From CAYVQF01 sp964454015 (GTDB lineage Bacteria; Myxococcota_A; Bradymonadia; UBA4248): DNA of 64,000 nucleotides. A program made the translations under genes and the position numbers. Every line of letters begins with the position of its first letter. Positions within the stretch are counted from its first letter, which is position 1. This document shows, piece by piece, positions 9,739 to 18,464 of this stretch. Below the pieces are notes generated by a model. That model saw only the letters and a program-made list of their open reading frames with translations, had not been told where the DNA came from and searched no databases. The stretch is taken from NCBI GenBank assembly GCA_964454015.1, contig CAYVQF010000001.1, positions 1-64,000 of the forward strand, written 5' to 3'.

Positions 9739-10095
9739 CTATTGGGCGTCAGCGGCGGCGATCTTCTCTCGAGTCGCTTCATCGAGGACGGGTTCACCCT
9801 GGACGAAGTCCATGTGCAAGACCTCTTGGCCCGCCTCATCCCATTGGATGTAGGTGCCGTGAAGCTTGCCGTTTTCATAGGTGCCTTGCTCTTTGTCTTG
9901 GCCGTTGGCGTGCCAACGGCGAAAGGGTCCATGCTGGACGTCTTCGACGAAAATCGCTTCGTAGATGAGCTGGCCGTTGGCTTCCCAACGACGCATCTTG
10001 CCGTGGATCTTCCCCCGTTCATAAGGGATGGCAAAATGCCGCTGCCCATTGTCGTGAAATGACTCGAAGATGCCCTGAGCGAGATCCTTGGCCAT
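9739..10095 (-). CDS. MORN-variant repeat protein (YwqK-like)
   Basis: 118 residues from the ATG at 10095; a GTG at 10185 would add 30 residues but has no ribosome site. It consists of about four repeats of the type G-x-x-H-G-x-x-x-x-W-x-x-N-G-Q (for example KIHGKMRRWEANGQ, DVQHGPFRRWHANGQ, KLHGTYIQW). This is the variant MORN repeat seen in proteins often labelled YwqK antitoxins. No toxin gene is next to it, so the toxin-antitoxin label should not be transferred. No signal peptide is seen, suggesting a cytoplasmic protein. Confidence 0.7.
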   Translation of the reverse strand: MAKDLAQGIFESFHDNGQRHFAIPYERGKIHGKMRRWEANGQLIYEAIFVEDVQHGPFRRWHANGQDKEQGTYENGKLHGTYIQWDEAGQEVLHMDFVQGEPVLDEATREKIAAADAQ

Positions 10096-10386
10096 GGGCT
10101 GCCCTGAGATTGCTAGCGTGGAAAAGGCGCGATTCCAGACAAGGGTGGCTTGGTCCCCTCGCCGCGTTTCTATCTTCCTCACCACGGGCGGGAGGGCAAG
10201 CGTGCTGCCGTCGCGTTTTTACCCTGCACCCATCTCTGAGGCCAGCCGTACTTCAGCTCTGGGACGCTGAGCGCGTGGGAGGCTCTCCCGCAGCCTCGAT
10301 GGGAGATCACGCCTGGGCTTGCGACCGCCGGGAGAGGGTGTTATTAGCAGACCTGGTTGAAAAACTTGGGTTGAGAGCGCAGGACT
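10096..10386. other. Intergenic region between divergent genes
   Basis: About 290 bases between the MORN-repeat gene (minus) and the Ala-rich gene at 10387 (plus). Both genes must start transcription here. I see no convincing tRNA, hairpin terminator or consensus promoter hexamers; short frames on both strands lack coding character. Confidence 0.5.
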
Positions 10387-10872
10387 ATGGCAAAAGACTT
10401 CTCGACGGCGCCGCAACCGCCGACGCCACCAGAGACACCCGAGCGAGTGTGCCGCATCGCCCTGACGCCGGCTCAGCAAGCCGCGGTCGAGGCCCACAGC
10501 GGGCGGCGCATGGATTACGTTGACGTGGCCGACGACGACGGCTCCTTCAGCGCCGAGATGGGCGCGCGCCACCCCGATGAAATCACCCAGATCGCCCTGC
10601 GCCGTGCGGCGGCATTGAACGACTGGGATGAGGCTTATCGCGCCTACCTGGTGGAGCTGGCGGCCTGGCAAGATGCCCCCGATGAACCGGGCCCCATGGA
10701 TGCCCTGGCAGAGAAAACGGCCCAGGATGCCGAAGCCATGCAGGCAGCCCTGGCCGCTTTCTATGGTGCCGAGACCGAGGCCCTCGAGGCCGCGCGGGCA
10801 GAGGCCATGGCGGCCTTCGATCCCAAGGGCAAGAAAGGGAAGGGCCAAGCGCAAGAAGACGACGACGCGTGA
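10387..10872 (+). CDS. Hypothetical protein, Ala- and acid-rich, helical
   Basis: 161 residues, not recognised. After a Pro-rich N-terminus (PQPPTPPETPE) comes a segment with ALTPAQQAAVEAHSGRRMDY, then long Ala/Glu-rich helices (AALAAFYGAETEALEAARAEAMAAF) and a Lys-rich then Asp-rich tail. No signal peptide or membrane segment. The next gene starts 15 bases later on the same strand and has the same helical Ala/Glu bias, so the two are likely an operon of paired cytoplasmic proteins. Function unknown. Confidence 0.6.
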   Translation: MAKDFSTAPQPPTPPETPERVCRIALTPAQQAAVEAHSGRRMDYVDVADDDGSFSAEMGARHPDEITQIALRRAAALNDWDEAYRAYLVELAAWQDAPDEPGPMDALAEKTAQDAEAMQAALAAFYGAETEALEAARAEAMAAFDPKGKKGKGQAQEDDDA

Positions 10873-10886
10873 GTCACTGAGGGGGA

Positions 10887-11423
10887 ATGATGCCGACGGT
10901 CGACGATATACTCGCTGAACAGCAGGCCATGAATCTGATGATGGAGGAGCTGCAGAAGGCGACCGATCCCAAAGCCTTCAACCAGATCTTGGCGGCCATC
11001 CAAGAGAGCGGGAAGCGCATCGAGGAGATGTCGCAGGCTTTCGCCGACGCCTTCTATGCCGAACACGCCGAGGCTCTGGCCCAGAGCTCAGAGGCTGTGG
11101 TACCCAAAATCGAGGTACTGTTGACACCAGAGCAGCGCCAACGCGTGTTCGAGGCGAGCGGTGTCGACATCCCGAGCGTCAAACTGGTCGACCCCACGGG
11201 GGCGCTCAACGCTGCCATGCCCTCGACCCCGCCCCCCTTCATCGAGGCCCAGGCCATCAAGCAAGCTGAGGCCTTCAAAGAGATGGTGGCCGCTCAGGAG
11301 GCTGCCGCCGCTGCTGTCGCTGAGGCTCTGGCAGAGTTGGAGGCCAACGCCAGCCCAGAGATGCTGGAGGAAATCGCCAAGCTCAAGGCGGACCCCAACT
11401 TCCTCGCCGGCTTGGTCAAGTAG
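10887..11423 (+). CDS. Hypothetical protein, Ala/Glu-rich coiled-coil-like
   Basis: 178 residues, not recognised. The start follows a strong ribosome site (gaggggga); a second ATG immediately after is equally possible. The N-terminal 60 residues are amphipathic (VDDILAEQQAMNLMMEELQKATDPKAF), the middle carries KIEVLLTPEQRQRVFEASGVDIP, and the C-terminal 70 residues form an Ala/Glu-rich likely coiled coil. The LTP-x-Q-R motif echoes the ALTPAQQAAV motif of the gene upstream, hinting at related or interacting proteins. Its 3' end overlaps the convergent DUF1338 gene by 8 bases. Confidence 0.6.
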   Translation: MMPTVDDILAEQQAMNLMMEELQKATDPKAFNQILAAIQESGKRIEEMSQAFADAFYAEHAEALAQSSEAVVPKIEVLLTPEQRQRVFEASGVDIPSVKLVDPTGALNAAMPSTPPPFIEAQAIKQAEAFKEMVAAQEAAAAAVAEALAELEANASPEMLEEIAKLKADPNFLAGLVK

Positions 11424-12342
11424 GCCCACTGGCGACCCGCTTCTCCACCTGGGCGCGATAGGTGCTCTCAAAGATCTTGTCGGCGTTGCCCGCTTCGAAA
11501 CCCTCACGGCGGTGGGCCCGCGTCAGCGACGCCGGGGGCAGGTGGCGGAATGGCTCCAAGACGGCGCGCTCAGCAAACTCGACATAAGAACCGGGGATCA
11601 GATGCTCCTCCCCGTCGGCAAAGCGCGCCAACACCCGCTCGGCCACGGTCGAACTCTGGCGCAGCAGGCCATCGGGGCTGCACTTAATCAGTCCCCCGGC
11701 GTCATTGAGCGTGATGCCGTGTTGCAGCAGATAGCCATTGAAGCGCTCCAGGTCATCGTAGCCGCCCGCCAAGGCGTGGACGGCGATGGTGAAGTGATTG
11801 AGGTAATAGCGGTTGTAGATCACCCAAGCGGCGTACTCACTCTCCTCGCCCAGGCGGGCATAGTCGGCATAAGTGGGCAAGCGCCACAAGGCGGAGTGGA
11901 GAAAGGCGTCGACGGCGTCGACATCGTCCAGGTCGAGGGCGTCCACGGGATCCTGCGTGATGGCGGCGGTGTAACTCGCGATGATCTCCTGCGCGGCCGC
12001 CGAGAGGTCGCCCACCCGCAACTCAGAAATGAAAATCCGCGGGTACTGCGGTTGCGGCGGCGCGTACCAAAAGGCGTCCAAACGCTTCTGGGCAAAATGA
12101 TACGGGTCGCGCCGAACATAGCCGCAGTGCAAAAAAATCTTCTCCAGCGAAGCGATGCCGAGGTGCGGCACGCCCAGTGTCCTGAAGGCGATGTGGTCGT
12201 TCTCGACGGCGGCACCCGGCGCCACCAAGCCGTCATCCTCGAGAGCCCGCAAAATGCGAGCGACGTCGGGCACCCGCTCCGTGTAGCGGCGCATCAGCCC
12301 CGCCAAAATGCCATCGACTTTCGTGCTCTGCGCTGTTTTCAT
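11416..12342 (-). CDS. DUF1338 protein, 2-oxoadipate dioxygenase/decarboxylase-like
   Basis: 308 residues. It reads through as a DUF1338 (HglS/YdcJ) protein: NDHIAFRTLG with His50, YLNHFTIAVH with His183 and His189, and PGSYVEFAER with Glu255, positions that fit the His/His/Glu iron site of the family. HglS converts 2-oxoadipate to D-2-hydroxyglutarate in lysine degradation. This copy is shorter than the roughly 460-residue Pseudomonas enzyme, so it belongs to the short subgroup and its substrate is inferred. The ATG at 12342 is preceded by ggaggt. No other lysine-catabolic gene is in the window. Confidence 0.85.
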   Translation of the reverse strand: MKTAQSTKVDGILAGLMRRYTERVPDVARILRALEDDGLVAPGAAVENDHIAFRTLGVPHLGIASLEKIFLHCGYVRRDPYHFAQKRLDAFWYAPPQPQYPRIFISELRVGDLSAAAQEIIASYTAAITQDPVDALDLDDVDAVDAFLHSALWRLPTYADYARLGEESEYAAWVIYNRYYLNHFTIAVHALAGGYDDLERFNGYLLQHGITLNDAGGLIKCSPDGLLRQSSTVAERVLARFADGEEHLIPGSYVEFAERAVLEPFRHLPPASLTRAHRREGFEAGNADKIFESTYRAQVEKRVASGPT

Positions 12343-12574
12343 GGGTCCACCTCCGCTGAGTCGCTCCCGGGCCAAGCTCACCCTCTCACATGCACTGGCA
12401 GTAGGTCTGGTCGTCGGTCTTGGCAAGGCCCGCTGGAGGGTCGCCGCTGCGCGCGAGACCCACTTGAGGCGCAAAGATAGCGCGCCGCCTGTGGCGACAG
12501 CGTGGCGCTGGCCGGACGCCCCGCCCCCGGTACACGATGCCGCACCCAGACCCTGTGGGCAGCTCAGGCCAAGG

Positions 12575-14401
12575 TCAACGGCGGCGCTTCGACTTGGGCG
12601 CTGGTTCCAGAATCACCCGCAAGGGGCGCCGCGCAAAGGTGCTGGGACTGATGGTCTGACGATGCGGTGTGTAGCCAGGATGGGTGACGAGACACTCACT
12701 CTCGCGCAAGCTGCTCATCCACACGACACAGGGCGCACCGGTGCAGCGCTGGACGCCATCGATGCTGACCGTTGCCTCAGGAGGAATGGTGGTGATGGTG
12801 ACGGGATAGCCGAGGTCGCCACTGACCCCCAAAGGGACCCCATGGAGAGCGCCGTAGACGAAGGCGAGACTCAGCCGCCCCAAGACCTCGGGCGGCACGA
12901 CCGGTGCCGGTGCTTGGGCCGTTGGTGGGGCTTCGCTGTCGCCGGTCGAGGAGGCGGCGTCGCCCCACAACCGCGGTCCCCAGAGCCAGGCCCCCACCGC
13001 CAGAAGTCCCACCAGGGCCAGCGCAGCAACGATCCACAAGCCACTTCGACGCTGAACGGCGACGGGCGACGCCCGGCGCGGTGCGAGCGGTGCGGGTGGG
13101 GGCGATTGCGCGGCGCTGGAAACGGCAGGCTTGCGCGCCGTCTCGTCCAGCTCGAGTTCCGCCTTGACGCTCTGGCCAAAGAGACGCACGTCGCCTTGTA
13201 TCGCAGGGGCCGAGGCTTGGGCGCGCCCCTCGGCGATGGCGCGGGCCCGCTCGATGGCTGCGGTGCGTACTCTCGGGGTGGGTTGGCTCTGGGGCTCGCC
13301 ATCTGCTGGTGCCACAGGAGCGGCGGCAGGGACCGGCGCGCCCGCCGGAGTGTCGGCCGAGTTGAGCCCGAAGGGATCGGCGTCAGAGAGCGGCGCCGGC
13401 GTGTCATCCCCTTGTTCGTGGGCCTCCTTCCATGCTTCGCTCGTGGCGAGGGAGCCAAAGAAGTCCTCAGTCGAGGCGGGTGCAGGCGCCGCGGGCGATG
13501 GGCCTATGGCGGAGACGTCAGAAATCTCGGTGATGTCAATGGTACCCCACAGCGGGTTGGCCGTGCCTGCGGCCATGGCTGCCTGGAGATCGTCGTACAT
13601 CTGGCGGGCGCTCGAGTAGCGATGCTTGAGATCTTTGGCGACGGCTTTGCCGATGGTGGCACCGAGATCCATTTGCTGCAGGCGTCTAGGAATGGGGACC
13701 GGGTCCTCGAGCTGGCGCCGCATGGCTTCTTGGAGCGTGTCTGCGGCCATGGCGGGCTCGCCCGTGACGAGCTCGAGAAAGACCAGTCCTAGCGCATAAA
13801 TATCGGTCTGCGGGCCAACATCGTCACCACGCACCTGTTCCGGCGCCATGTACATGGGCGTGCCACAGATTTCGTTGGAGGCGCTGCCTTGACGTCCGAG
13901 CAAGGCCGCGATGCCGAAGTCGAGCACCTTGACCACGTCGTTGCGCGCACCCTTGGCGGTGAGCAGGATGTTGTCGGGTTTCAAGTCGCGGTGAACGATG
14001 CCGAGACCATGGGCCTCGATGAGCACATCGAGAACCTGGAGGATGATGCCACTGGCGCGCACCAGGTTGAGGCGCTCCTTGTTGATGAGGAGCTCCGTGA
14101 GAGACTGACCCTCGACATACTCCATGACGATGTGGAGGACATCGTCCTCATCGCGGCCATAGTCATAGAGACGCACCACGTTTTCGTGTTCCAGGGCCTT
14201 GGTGGCTTCCACTTCGTTGATGAAACGCGCCGCTGCGCTGTCGATGTCCGTGGCGATCATCGACTTGATGGCCACCCGGCGATTCAGCTTCAGGTCCATC
14301 GCCTCGTGGACCACACCAAAAGCGCCCGCACCGAGGTAGCGCGTGATTTGGTATTTGGTGTCGATGATCTTGCCAGCAGGGAAAAGCAATCCTGTGTTCA
14401 C
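12575..14401 (-). CDS. Membrane Ser/Thr protein kinase with C-terminal PEGA domain
   Basis: 608 residues from the GTG at 14401, chosen because ggaggcgag lies just upstream; an extension to 14479 has no ribosome site. Complete eukaryote-like kinase: Gly loop GAGAFG (24-29), VAIK Lys46, HRDLKPDN (Asp139), DFG (161-163), APE (186-188). A disordered Pro/Ala-rich linker of about 200 residues follows, then one membrane span (SGLWIVAALALVGLLAVGAWLW) and a C-terminal PEGA-type beta domain (PPEATVSIDGVQRCTGAPCVV). So the kinase faces the cytoplasm and the PEGA domain the periplasm. Such kinases are numerous in Myxococcota. No phosphatase or FHA gene is adjacent. Confidence 0.93.
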   Translation of the reverse strand: MNTGLLFPAGKIIDTKYQITRYLGAGAFGVVHEAMDLKLNRRVAIKSMIATDIDSAAARFINEVEATKALEHENVVRLYDYGRDEDDVLHIVMEYVEGQSLTELLINKERLNLVRASGIILQVLDVLIEAHGLGIVHRDLKPDNILLTAKGARNDVVKVLDFGIAALLGRQGSASNEICGTPMYMAPEQVRGDDVGPQTDIYALGLVFLELVTGEPAMAADTLQEAMRRQLEDPVPIPRRLQQMDLGATIGKAVAKDLKHRYSSARQMYDDLQAAMAAGTANPLWGTIDITEISDVSAIGPSPAAPAPASTEDFFGSLATSEAWKEAHEQGDDTPAPLSDADPFGLNSADTPAGAPVPAAAPVAPADGEPQSQPTPRVRTAAIERARAIAEGRAQASAPAIQGDVRLFGQSVKAELELDETARKPAVSSAAQSPPPAPLAPRRASPVAVQRRSGLWIVAALALVGLLAVGAWLWGPRLWGDAASSTGDSEAPPTAQAPAPVVPPEVLGRLSLAFVYGALHGVPLGVSGDLGYPVTITTIPPEATVSIDGVQRCTGAPCVVWMSSLRESECLVTHPGYTPHRQTISPSTFARRPLRVILEPAPKSKRRR

Positions 14402-14434
14402 TGCGCTCTCGCCTCCACATGTAGCCTGCGGGGC

Positions 14435-14464
14435 ATCATAGGGTAAAACCACGATTTTCGTCCA
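14435..14464 (-). promoter_or_regulatory. Putative sigma-70-type promoter of the Ser/Thr kinase gene
   Basis: On the minus strand a TATGAT hexamer (14435-14440) lies 18 bases from TGGACG (14459-14464). The predicted start of transcription would give a leader of about 27 bases before the GTG at 14401. Read from consensus only. Confidence 0.35.
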
Positions 14465-14499
14465 GGGCAGTGTGGTCAAGAGATGAAGGAAACGCGAAT

Positions 14500-14524
14500 T
14501 TGCCTAAATTGCCAATTAGGCCAA
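14500..14524. promoter_or_regulatory. Imperfect inverted repeat, possible operator
   Basis: TTGCCTAA and TTAGGCCAA face each other across 8 bases in an AT-rich island within GC-rich DNA, between the divergent kinase and fusion-lipoprotein genes. The pentamer GCCAA also recurs at 14511, 14520 and 14528, spaced 8-9 bases. It may bind a regulator of either gene. Confidence 0.35.
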
Positions 14525-14633
14525 ATAGCCAAACATGCTTGATCGTCGCGCACGGCTTGGCTAGCCTAGGAGCGCTCGCTTTGGGTTCCGGGCCCATCGC
14601 AGGGCTTGCTTCGATGGCACTGAGGAGTCCCTT

Positions 14634-17600
14634 ATGGAAGATGCTGGGTTCTTGAAAGCAGCGAGAGCGCAGGGCTACCCCTGGCTGGCCGTGGCCCTTG
14701 GCCTTGCGGCGCTGTGGCTGAGTGGTTGCCAGATCCCCAGCCGATGCTACGAGGATCGCGATTGTCCTGGGACGCAGATCTGTACGTTGGGCGGCTATTG
14801 TGCGCCGCAGTGCACCAGCGATTTCAACTGCGGCGAGGGTTTCACTTGTGACGAGGGGGTGTGCCGTCCCCAGGCGGTGGTGGAGCCCATAAGCTGTCCC
14901 GTCGATATGGTGGCCATTGCCAATCTCTTCTGCATGGATCGCTATGAAGCGTCGCGGTTGGACGCGAGCGCGACCCTTGCTGGCCAGGATGACAGCATCG
15001 CCATCTCCCGCGAGGGGGTGCGGCCGTGGATGGTCGGTGACGACAACGCCATGGCCGAGGCGGCTTGTGCGGCGGCGGGAAAGCGCCTGTGTACGGCCGC
15101 AGAGTGGGAGCTGGCTTGTCGTGGACCCGAAGGTCGCACCTATGCCTATGGCGACGACTACGACCGGGAGGCCTGCAATGGCATCGACACCTTTGGCGGC
15201 GGCGTTTTTCGCCTGATGCCAACGGGCGCATTCCCACGATGCCGAAACACCTGGGGCGTTTACGACCTCAACGGCAATGTGTGGGAGCACGTCGCCGGGG
15301 GCTCGGCCCGTTCGGTTCGAGGGGGAGCCTTCAACTGCAGTGACTCCCGCCGCTTCCACCGCTGCGATTACGTGCCGGGCAACTGGAGCCCGTCGGCTTT
15401 GGGTTTTCGCTGCTGCGCTGGTGCGCAGACGCCCCTGCCGCCGATCGAAGACGTGCAAGACGCGGTGGATCTCACCGAGGTCGAAGAGGACTTGGGTTGC
15501 ATCGAGGATGATGTGGTCGAGACGGGTGACAGCGCGGCTGATGCGGCAGATCTGGAGGTGAACCTGGATCTGAGTGACACCATGAGCGATCAGAGTGAGG
15601 TGCAGCCAGAGATCATGGAAGTTGAGGATGGTGAAGGGCTGGAGACGAGTGATCTCATCGTGGAGGAACCGTGTCCGGCTGAGATGGCGCTGGTGGTCAA
15701 GGGGCAGCGCAGCTTCTGTATGGATCGCTGGGAAGCGTCCCGCGCCGATGCGACGGCGTCGTCCATCGGGACGAGCGCGTCAGCGGTCTCCGCACCCGGG
15801 GTCATTCCTTGGCACCCCATCGACCTCGCCACGGCGCGTCTCGTGTGTGCTGCGGCAGGCAAACGCCTGTGCCGCGCTGAAGAGTTTGAAGATAGCTGTA
15901 CTGGACCGAGCTCGACGACCTATGTCTACGGCGACACCTATGTGGCCGACACTTGCAACGGCATCGATGCCTTTTGTCATTGCGACGATGGCGTCTGCGC
16001 CGAGACCGCGCCTTGTCCCTATCCGCACTGCCGCGTCACCTGTGGCGCATACTTTCGAGTGGTGCCCACGGGTTCTTTCCCGGATTGTGTCAACGCCTGG
16101 GGCGTTTACGACGTCAACGGCAACGTGTGGGAGCTGGTGGACTCCGACGATGGCTTGGAGCATTTCCGCGGGGGCGCTTTTAATTGTGCGAACTCGGAGT
16201 CCCTGCATCGCTGCGATCACGACGCAACGTGGAACCCCAGCGCCAAAGGCTTTCGCTGCTGCCGTGATCCCCAGTGGCCAACGGATGCTCGTTTGATCGC
16301 GCCGCCGCCCTTGTCCCCAGACATCGAAGACATCAGCCGACCCGTGCTGCCGGGTCTGCACCGGCACGGGCGCATTCTCGCGGGAGCGCCGGGGTCGACC
16401 CTTGGAGGCTGGCTGGATGACGATTTTGACGACATCTACGGCGCGGAGAGCCATGCCGAGGAGGTGGCTCAGGCGCAGCGCTTGTTGGCAGACGATCCGC
16501 GGCAGGCGGTAGAGTTGCTCAAGGCGGTCGTCGAGGCAGGCGCCAACGACAGGGAAGTGCGTCTCTTGTTGGCCATCGCCTACTGGCGTTCCGAGAATCG
16601 CTTCTGGGCGATCCGCACCCTCAACGGCCTGGTCAGCGATGACCCGCGTGATTGTGAGAGCAATCTGTGGCTCGGGTGGATCTATCTCCAGACGGTGGCG
16701 CTTGGCGAAGCCAAGGCAGCCTTGGCGGCAGCAGCCTGTGACGACGATCCGCCGCGCTTGACTCGCAAGATCATCATGCAGGCATTGGTGGCCTTGGGAC
16801 AGGAAGAAGCCGATGAGGCGCGGCGCTTGGTGCGGCGTGCGGTGCATCAGCCAGAGCGTTTTGAGCAAGACGAGGCCGTGCTCTCTTCACTGGCGGCCTA
16901 TCATCTGGGCCATCGGCCAGAGGTGCAATGGCGGGTGGAGCTCAGTGGCGGCTACACCTCCAACGCCTTGATGGGATCGCCCGATGACCCGGCCTTGAGC
17001 GCGAAAGAACAAGGCAGCTCCTTTGTGGCGACGGATCTTTGGTTGGGCCTCGATCTCTTGCCTGAGGCGTGGGCCCAGATCGTGGCCGAGGGGCAAATGC
17101 GCGCCCAGCTCTACGGGGGGGGAGATGCCTGGCCGAACAGTTTCTTACTGTTTACGGGGCGTTTAGGGCTGCGCAAGACCTGGTCCTCCGTGGCGCTGAC
17201 CTTGGCCTACCGACCCGAGAGCGTCCTATTCAACCGTGACGACATCTACGGGGAGGCTCCCTTGTGGCTCTACAGCGGGCACCGGGCTGAGGCGGAGGTG
17301 GAATTCGGGCGTGTGTTGACCCTCTTCGGGGGCTATGGTCATCGCACTTTTCGCCAAGAAGTGCGCTCCCGCAGCGAGCTCGATCTCGGGGTAGCGACGC
17401 AGCTACCCTGGGGACCGTTGACCTTTTTGGGGGCGCTCAGTGGCCGCCTGTGGTTGGCCTCGGGTGAGGCCTACGACATGCGGGGCCTCAACGCCGTCCT
17501 GGATGTGAGCTACGCTTTGCCGCACCAGATGCGACTGCGCGCCGGCTTTGGCTTGGGTGCCGAGTGGTATCCCAACTCGCAGGGGTGGTTTGATTTCGAC

Positions 17601-17924
17601 GGCGATGAGGGGCGCAACGAGTTGGCTTTGCGCGGTAGCCTGGCTTTTTACTCACCGCCCTGGCATGAGGGGCGGCTGATGCTGCAGTATCGGTACAGTG
17701 ATCGGTGGAGCACCCTGCCTACCTATGCCTTCGACGAGCACCGGCTGGTGTTGGCGGCGCAGTGGCGGGGCGATGCATCGCTCACGCGTCCAGAACAGGT
17801 CGTCGCGGCGCGTCACGAGCACCTCGCCTGGCCCATGCAGAGCGGCGGCCACTTGGATGAACGCATCCAAGACGTGTTGCGTCAAGACGAGGAGCTGCAG
17901 CGCTCGTCGTCTTGCGTCCAGTAG
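14634..17924 (+). CDS. Fusion lipoprotein: two formylglycine-enzyme-like (SUMF1) domains, TPR-like region, C-terminal beta-barrel
   Basis: 1096 residues; gaggag precedes the ATG. The signal ends in a clear lipobox (LWLSGC, Cys32). Next comes a Cys-rich module (about 35-80), then two formylglycine-generating-enzyme-fold domains at about 85-265 and 335-550, each with CxDRxEASR-like, AAGKRLC, WGVYD.NGNVWE, RGGAFNC and GFRCC landmarks. The spacing of cysteines near the RGGAFNC motif differs from the C-x4-C active-site pair of true sulfatase-activating enzymes, so catalysis is uncertain. Acidic linker 265-335. Residues 600-760 form helical TPR-like repeats; about 763-1070 alternate hydrophobic/polar residues with many Tyr/Trp, as in an outer-membrane beta-barrel (VELSGGYTSNALMG onward). 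A lipid anchor plus barrel in one chain is unusual. A thiol-redox operon follows 40 bases downstream. Confidence 0.8.
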   Translation: MEDAGFLKAARAQGYPWLAVALGLAALWLSGCQIPSRCYEDRDCPGTQICTLGGYCAPQCTSDFNCGEGFTCDEGVCRPQAVVEPISCPVDMVAIANLFCMDRYEASRLDASATLAGQDDSIAISREGVRPWMVGDDNAMAEAACAAAGKRLCTAAEWELACRGPEGRTYAYGDDYDREACNGIDTFGGGVFRLMPTGAFPRCRNTWGVYDLNGNVWEHVAGGSARSVRGGAFNCSDSRRFHRCDYVPGNWSPSALGFRCCAGAQTPLPPIEDVQDAVDLTEVEEDLGCIEDDVVETGDSAADAADLEVNLDLSDTMSDQSEVQPEIMEVEDGEGLETSDLIVEEPCPAEMALVVKGQRSFCMDRWEASRADATASSIGTSASAVSAPGVIPWHPIDLATARLVCAAAGKRLCRAEEFEDSCTGPSSTTYVYGDTYVADTCNGIDAFCHCDDGVCAETAPCPYPHCRVTCGAYFRVVPTGSFPDCVNAWGVYDVNGNVWELVDSDDGLEHFRGGAFNCANSESLHRCDHDATWNPSAKGFRCCRDPQWPTDARLIAPPPLSPDIEDISRPVLPGLHRHGRILAGAPGSTLGGWLDDDFDDIYGAESHAEEVAQAQRLLADDPRQAVELLKAVVEAGANDREVRLLLAIAYWRSENRFWAIRTLNGLVSDDPRDCESNLWLGWIYLQTVALGEAKAALAAAACDDDPPRLTRKIIMQALVALGQEEADEARRLVRRAVHQPERFEQDEAVLSSLAAYHLGHRPEVQWRVELSGGYTSNALMGSPDDPALSAKEQGSSFVATDLWLGLDLLPEAWAQIVAEGQMRAQLYGGGDAWPNSFLLFTGRLGLRKTWSSVALTLAYRPESVLFNRDDIYGEAPLWLYSGHRAEAEVEFGRVLTLFGGYGHRTFRQEVRSRSELDLGVATQLPWGPLTFLGALSGRLWLASGEAYDMRGLNAVLDVSYALPHQMRLRAGFGLGAEWYPNSQGWFDFDGDEGRNELALRGSLAFYSPPWHEGRLMLQYRYSDRWSTLPTYAFDEHRLVLAAQWRGDASLTRPEQVVAARHEHLAWPMQSGGHLDERIQDVLRQDEELQRSSSCVQ

Positions 17925-17963
17925 CTCATTCGACGTGCGGCGCCAGCGCGCCAAAGGTGACTC

Positions 17964-18464
17964 ATGGCAAAGAAAGAAGCGCTCATCATCCTCCGCGACA
18001 CGGTGGTCTTTACGGTCGCGTTTTCCGTCGTTGGGATCGTTTTCAACGCCGTGCGAGAGAAGGGCATCCCGCTGATTGCGACCGAAGCCTACGAGATCTA
18101 TGTCCCCTGCCCCGAGCCCCTGGGAGAGGTGTGGCCCATGGCGCCTGACGCGGCGGAGGTGCGCGACAGTCGCACCATTTTGATCGACGCGCGCAGCGCC
18201 GAGGAGTATCGAGACTGGCATGCGCCTGGGGCGATCCACGTGCTCTATGACTACTTGGATCCGTTGCCTGACGAAGTGCTGGACCGCCTCTCGGGCGAGT
18301 TCGCCCGCAGCGGCAAGGCGCGGGTGGTGGTTTACGGGGACGGCGAGGGGAAGATGGGCGACACGGGCTATGAGCTGGGACGGGAGCTGTCGGGACGGGG
18401 CTTGCGCAACGTTTATGTCATCGAGGCGGATGTGGAGACCTTCAAGAGGAGCCTGCAACCATGA
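17964..18464 (+). CDS. Membrane-anchored rhodanese-like protein lacking the catalytic Cys
   Basis: 166 residues. One N-terminal membrane span (VVFTVAFSVVGIVFNAV) then a rhodanese fold: ILIDARSAEEYRDWHAPGAIHV is the classic CH2A motif, followed by RVVVYGDGEGKMGDTGYELGRELSGRGLRNVYVIEADVETF. The active-site loop that should read C-x-x-G-x-R is YGDGEGKMGD, with no Cys, so sulfurtransfer is unlikely; a binding or regulatory role fits better. Ribosome site aaaggtgac. Its stop overlaps the next start (ATGA), so translation is coupled to the MauE/DoxX-like gene. Confidence 0.85.
   Translation: MAKKEALIILRDTVVFTVAFSVVGIVFNAVREKGIPLIATEAYEIYVPCPEPLGEVWPMAPDAAEVRDSRTILIDARSAEEYRDWHAPGAIHVLYDYLDPLPDEVLDRLSGEFARSGKARVVVYGDGEGKMGDTGYELGRELSGRGLRNVYVIEADVETFKRSLQP

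Noticed and set aside
9739..10095. YwqK antitoxin of a toxin-antitoxin pair
   Set aside because: No toxin partner adjacent; the repeats alone do not support the role.
12308..13792. 494-residue plus-strand frame over the DUF1338 start and Ser/Thr kinase
   Set aside because: Gly/Arg-rich shadow of two well-supported minus-strand genes.
14880..16300. True sulfatase-activating formylglycine enzyme
   Set aside because: Cysteine spacing differs from the active-site pair and no sulfatase gene is nearby; only the fold is supported.
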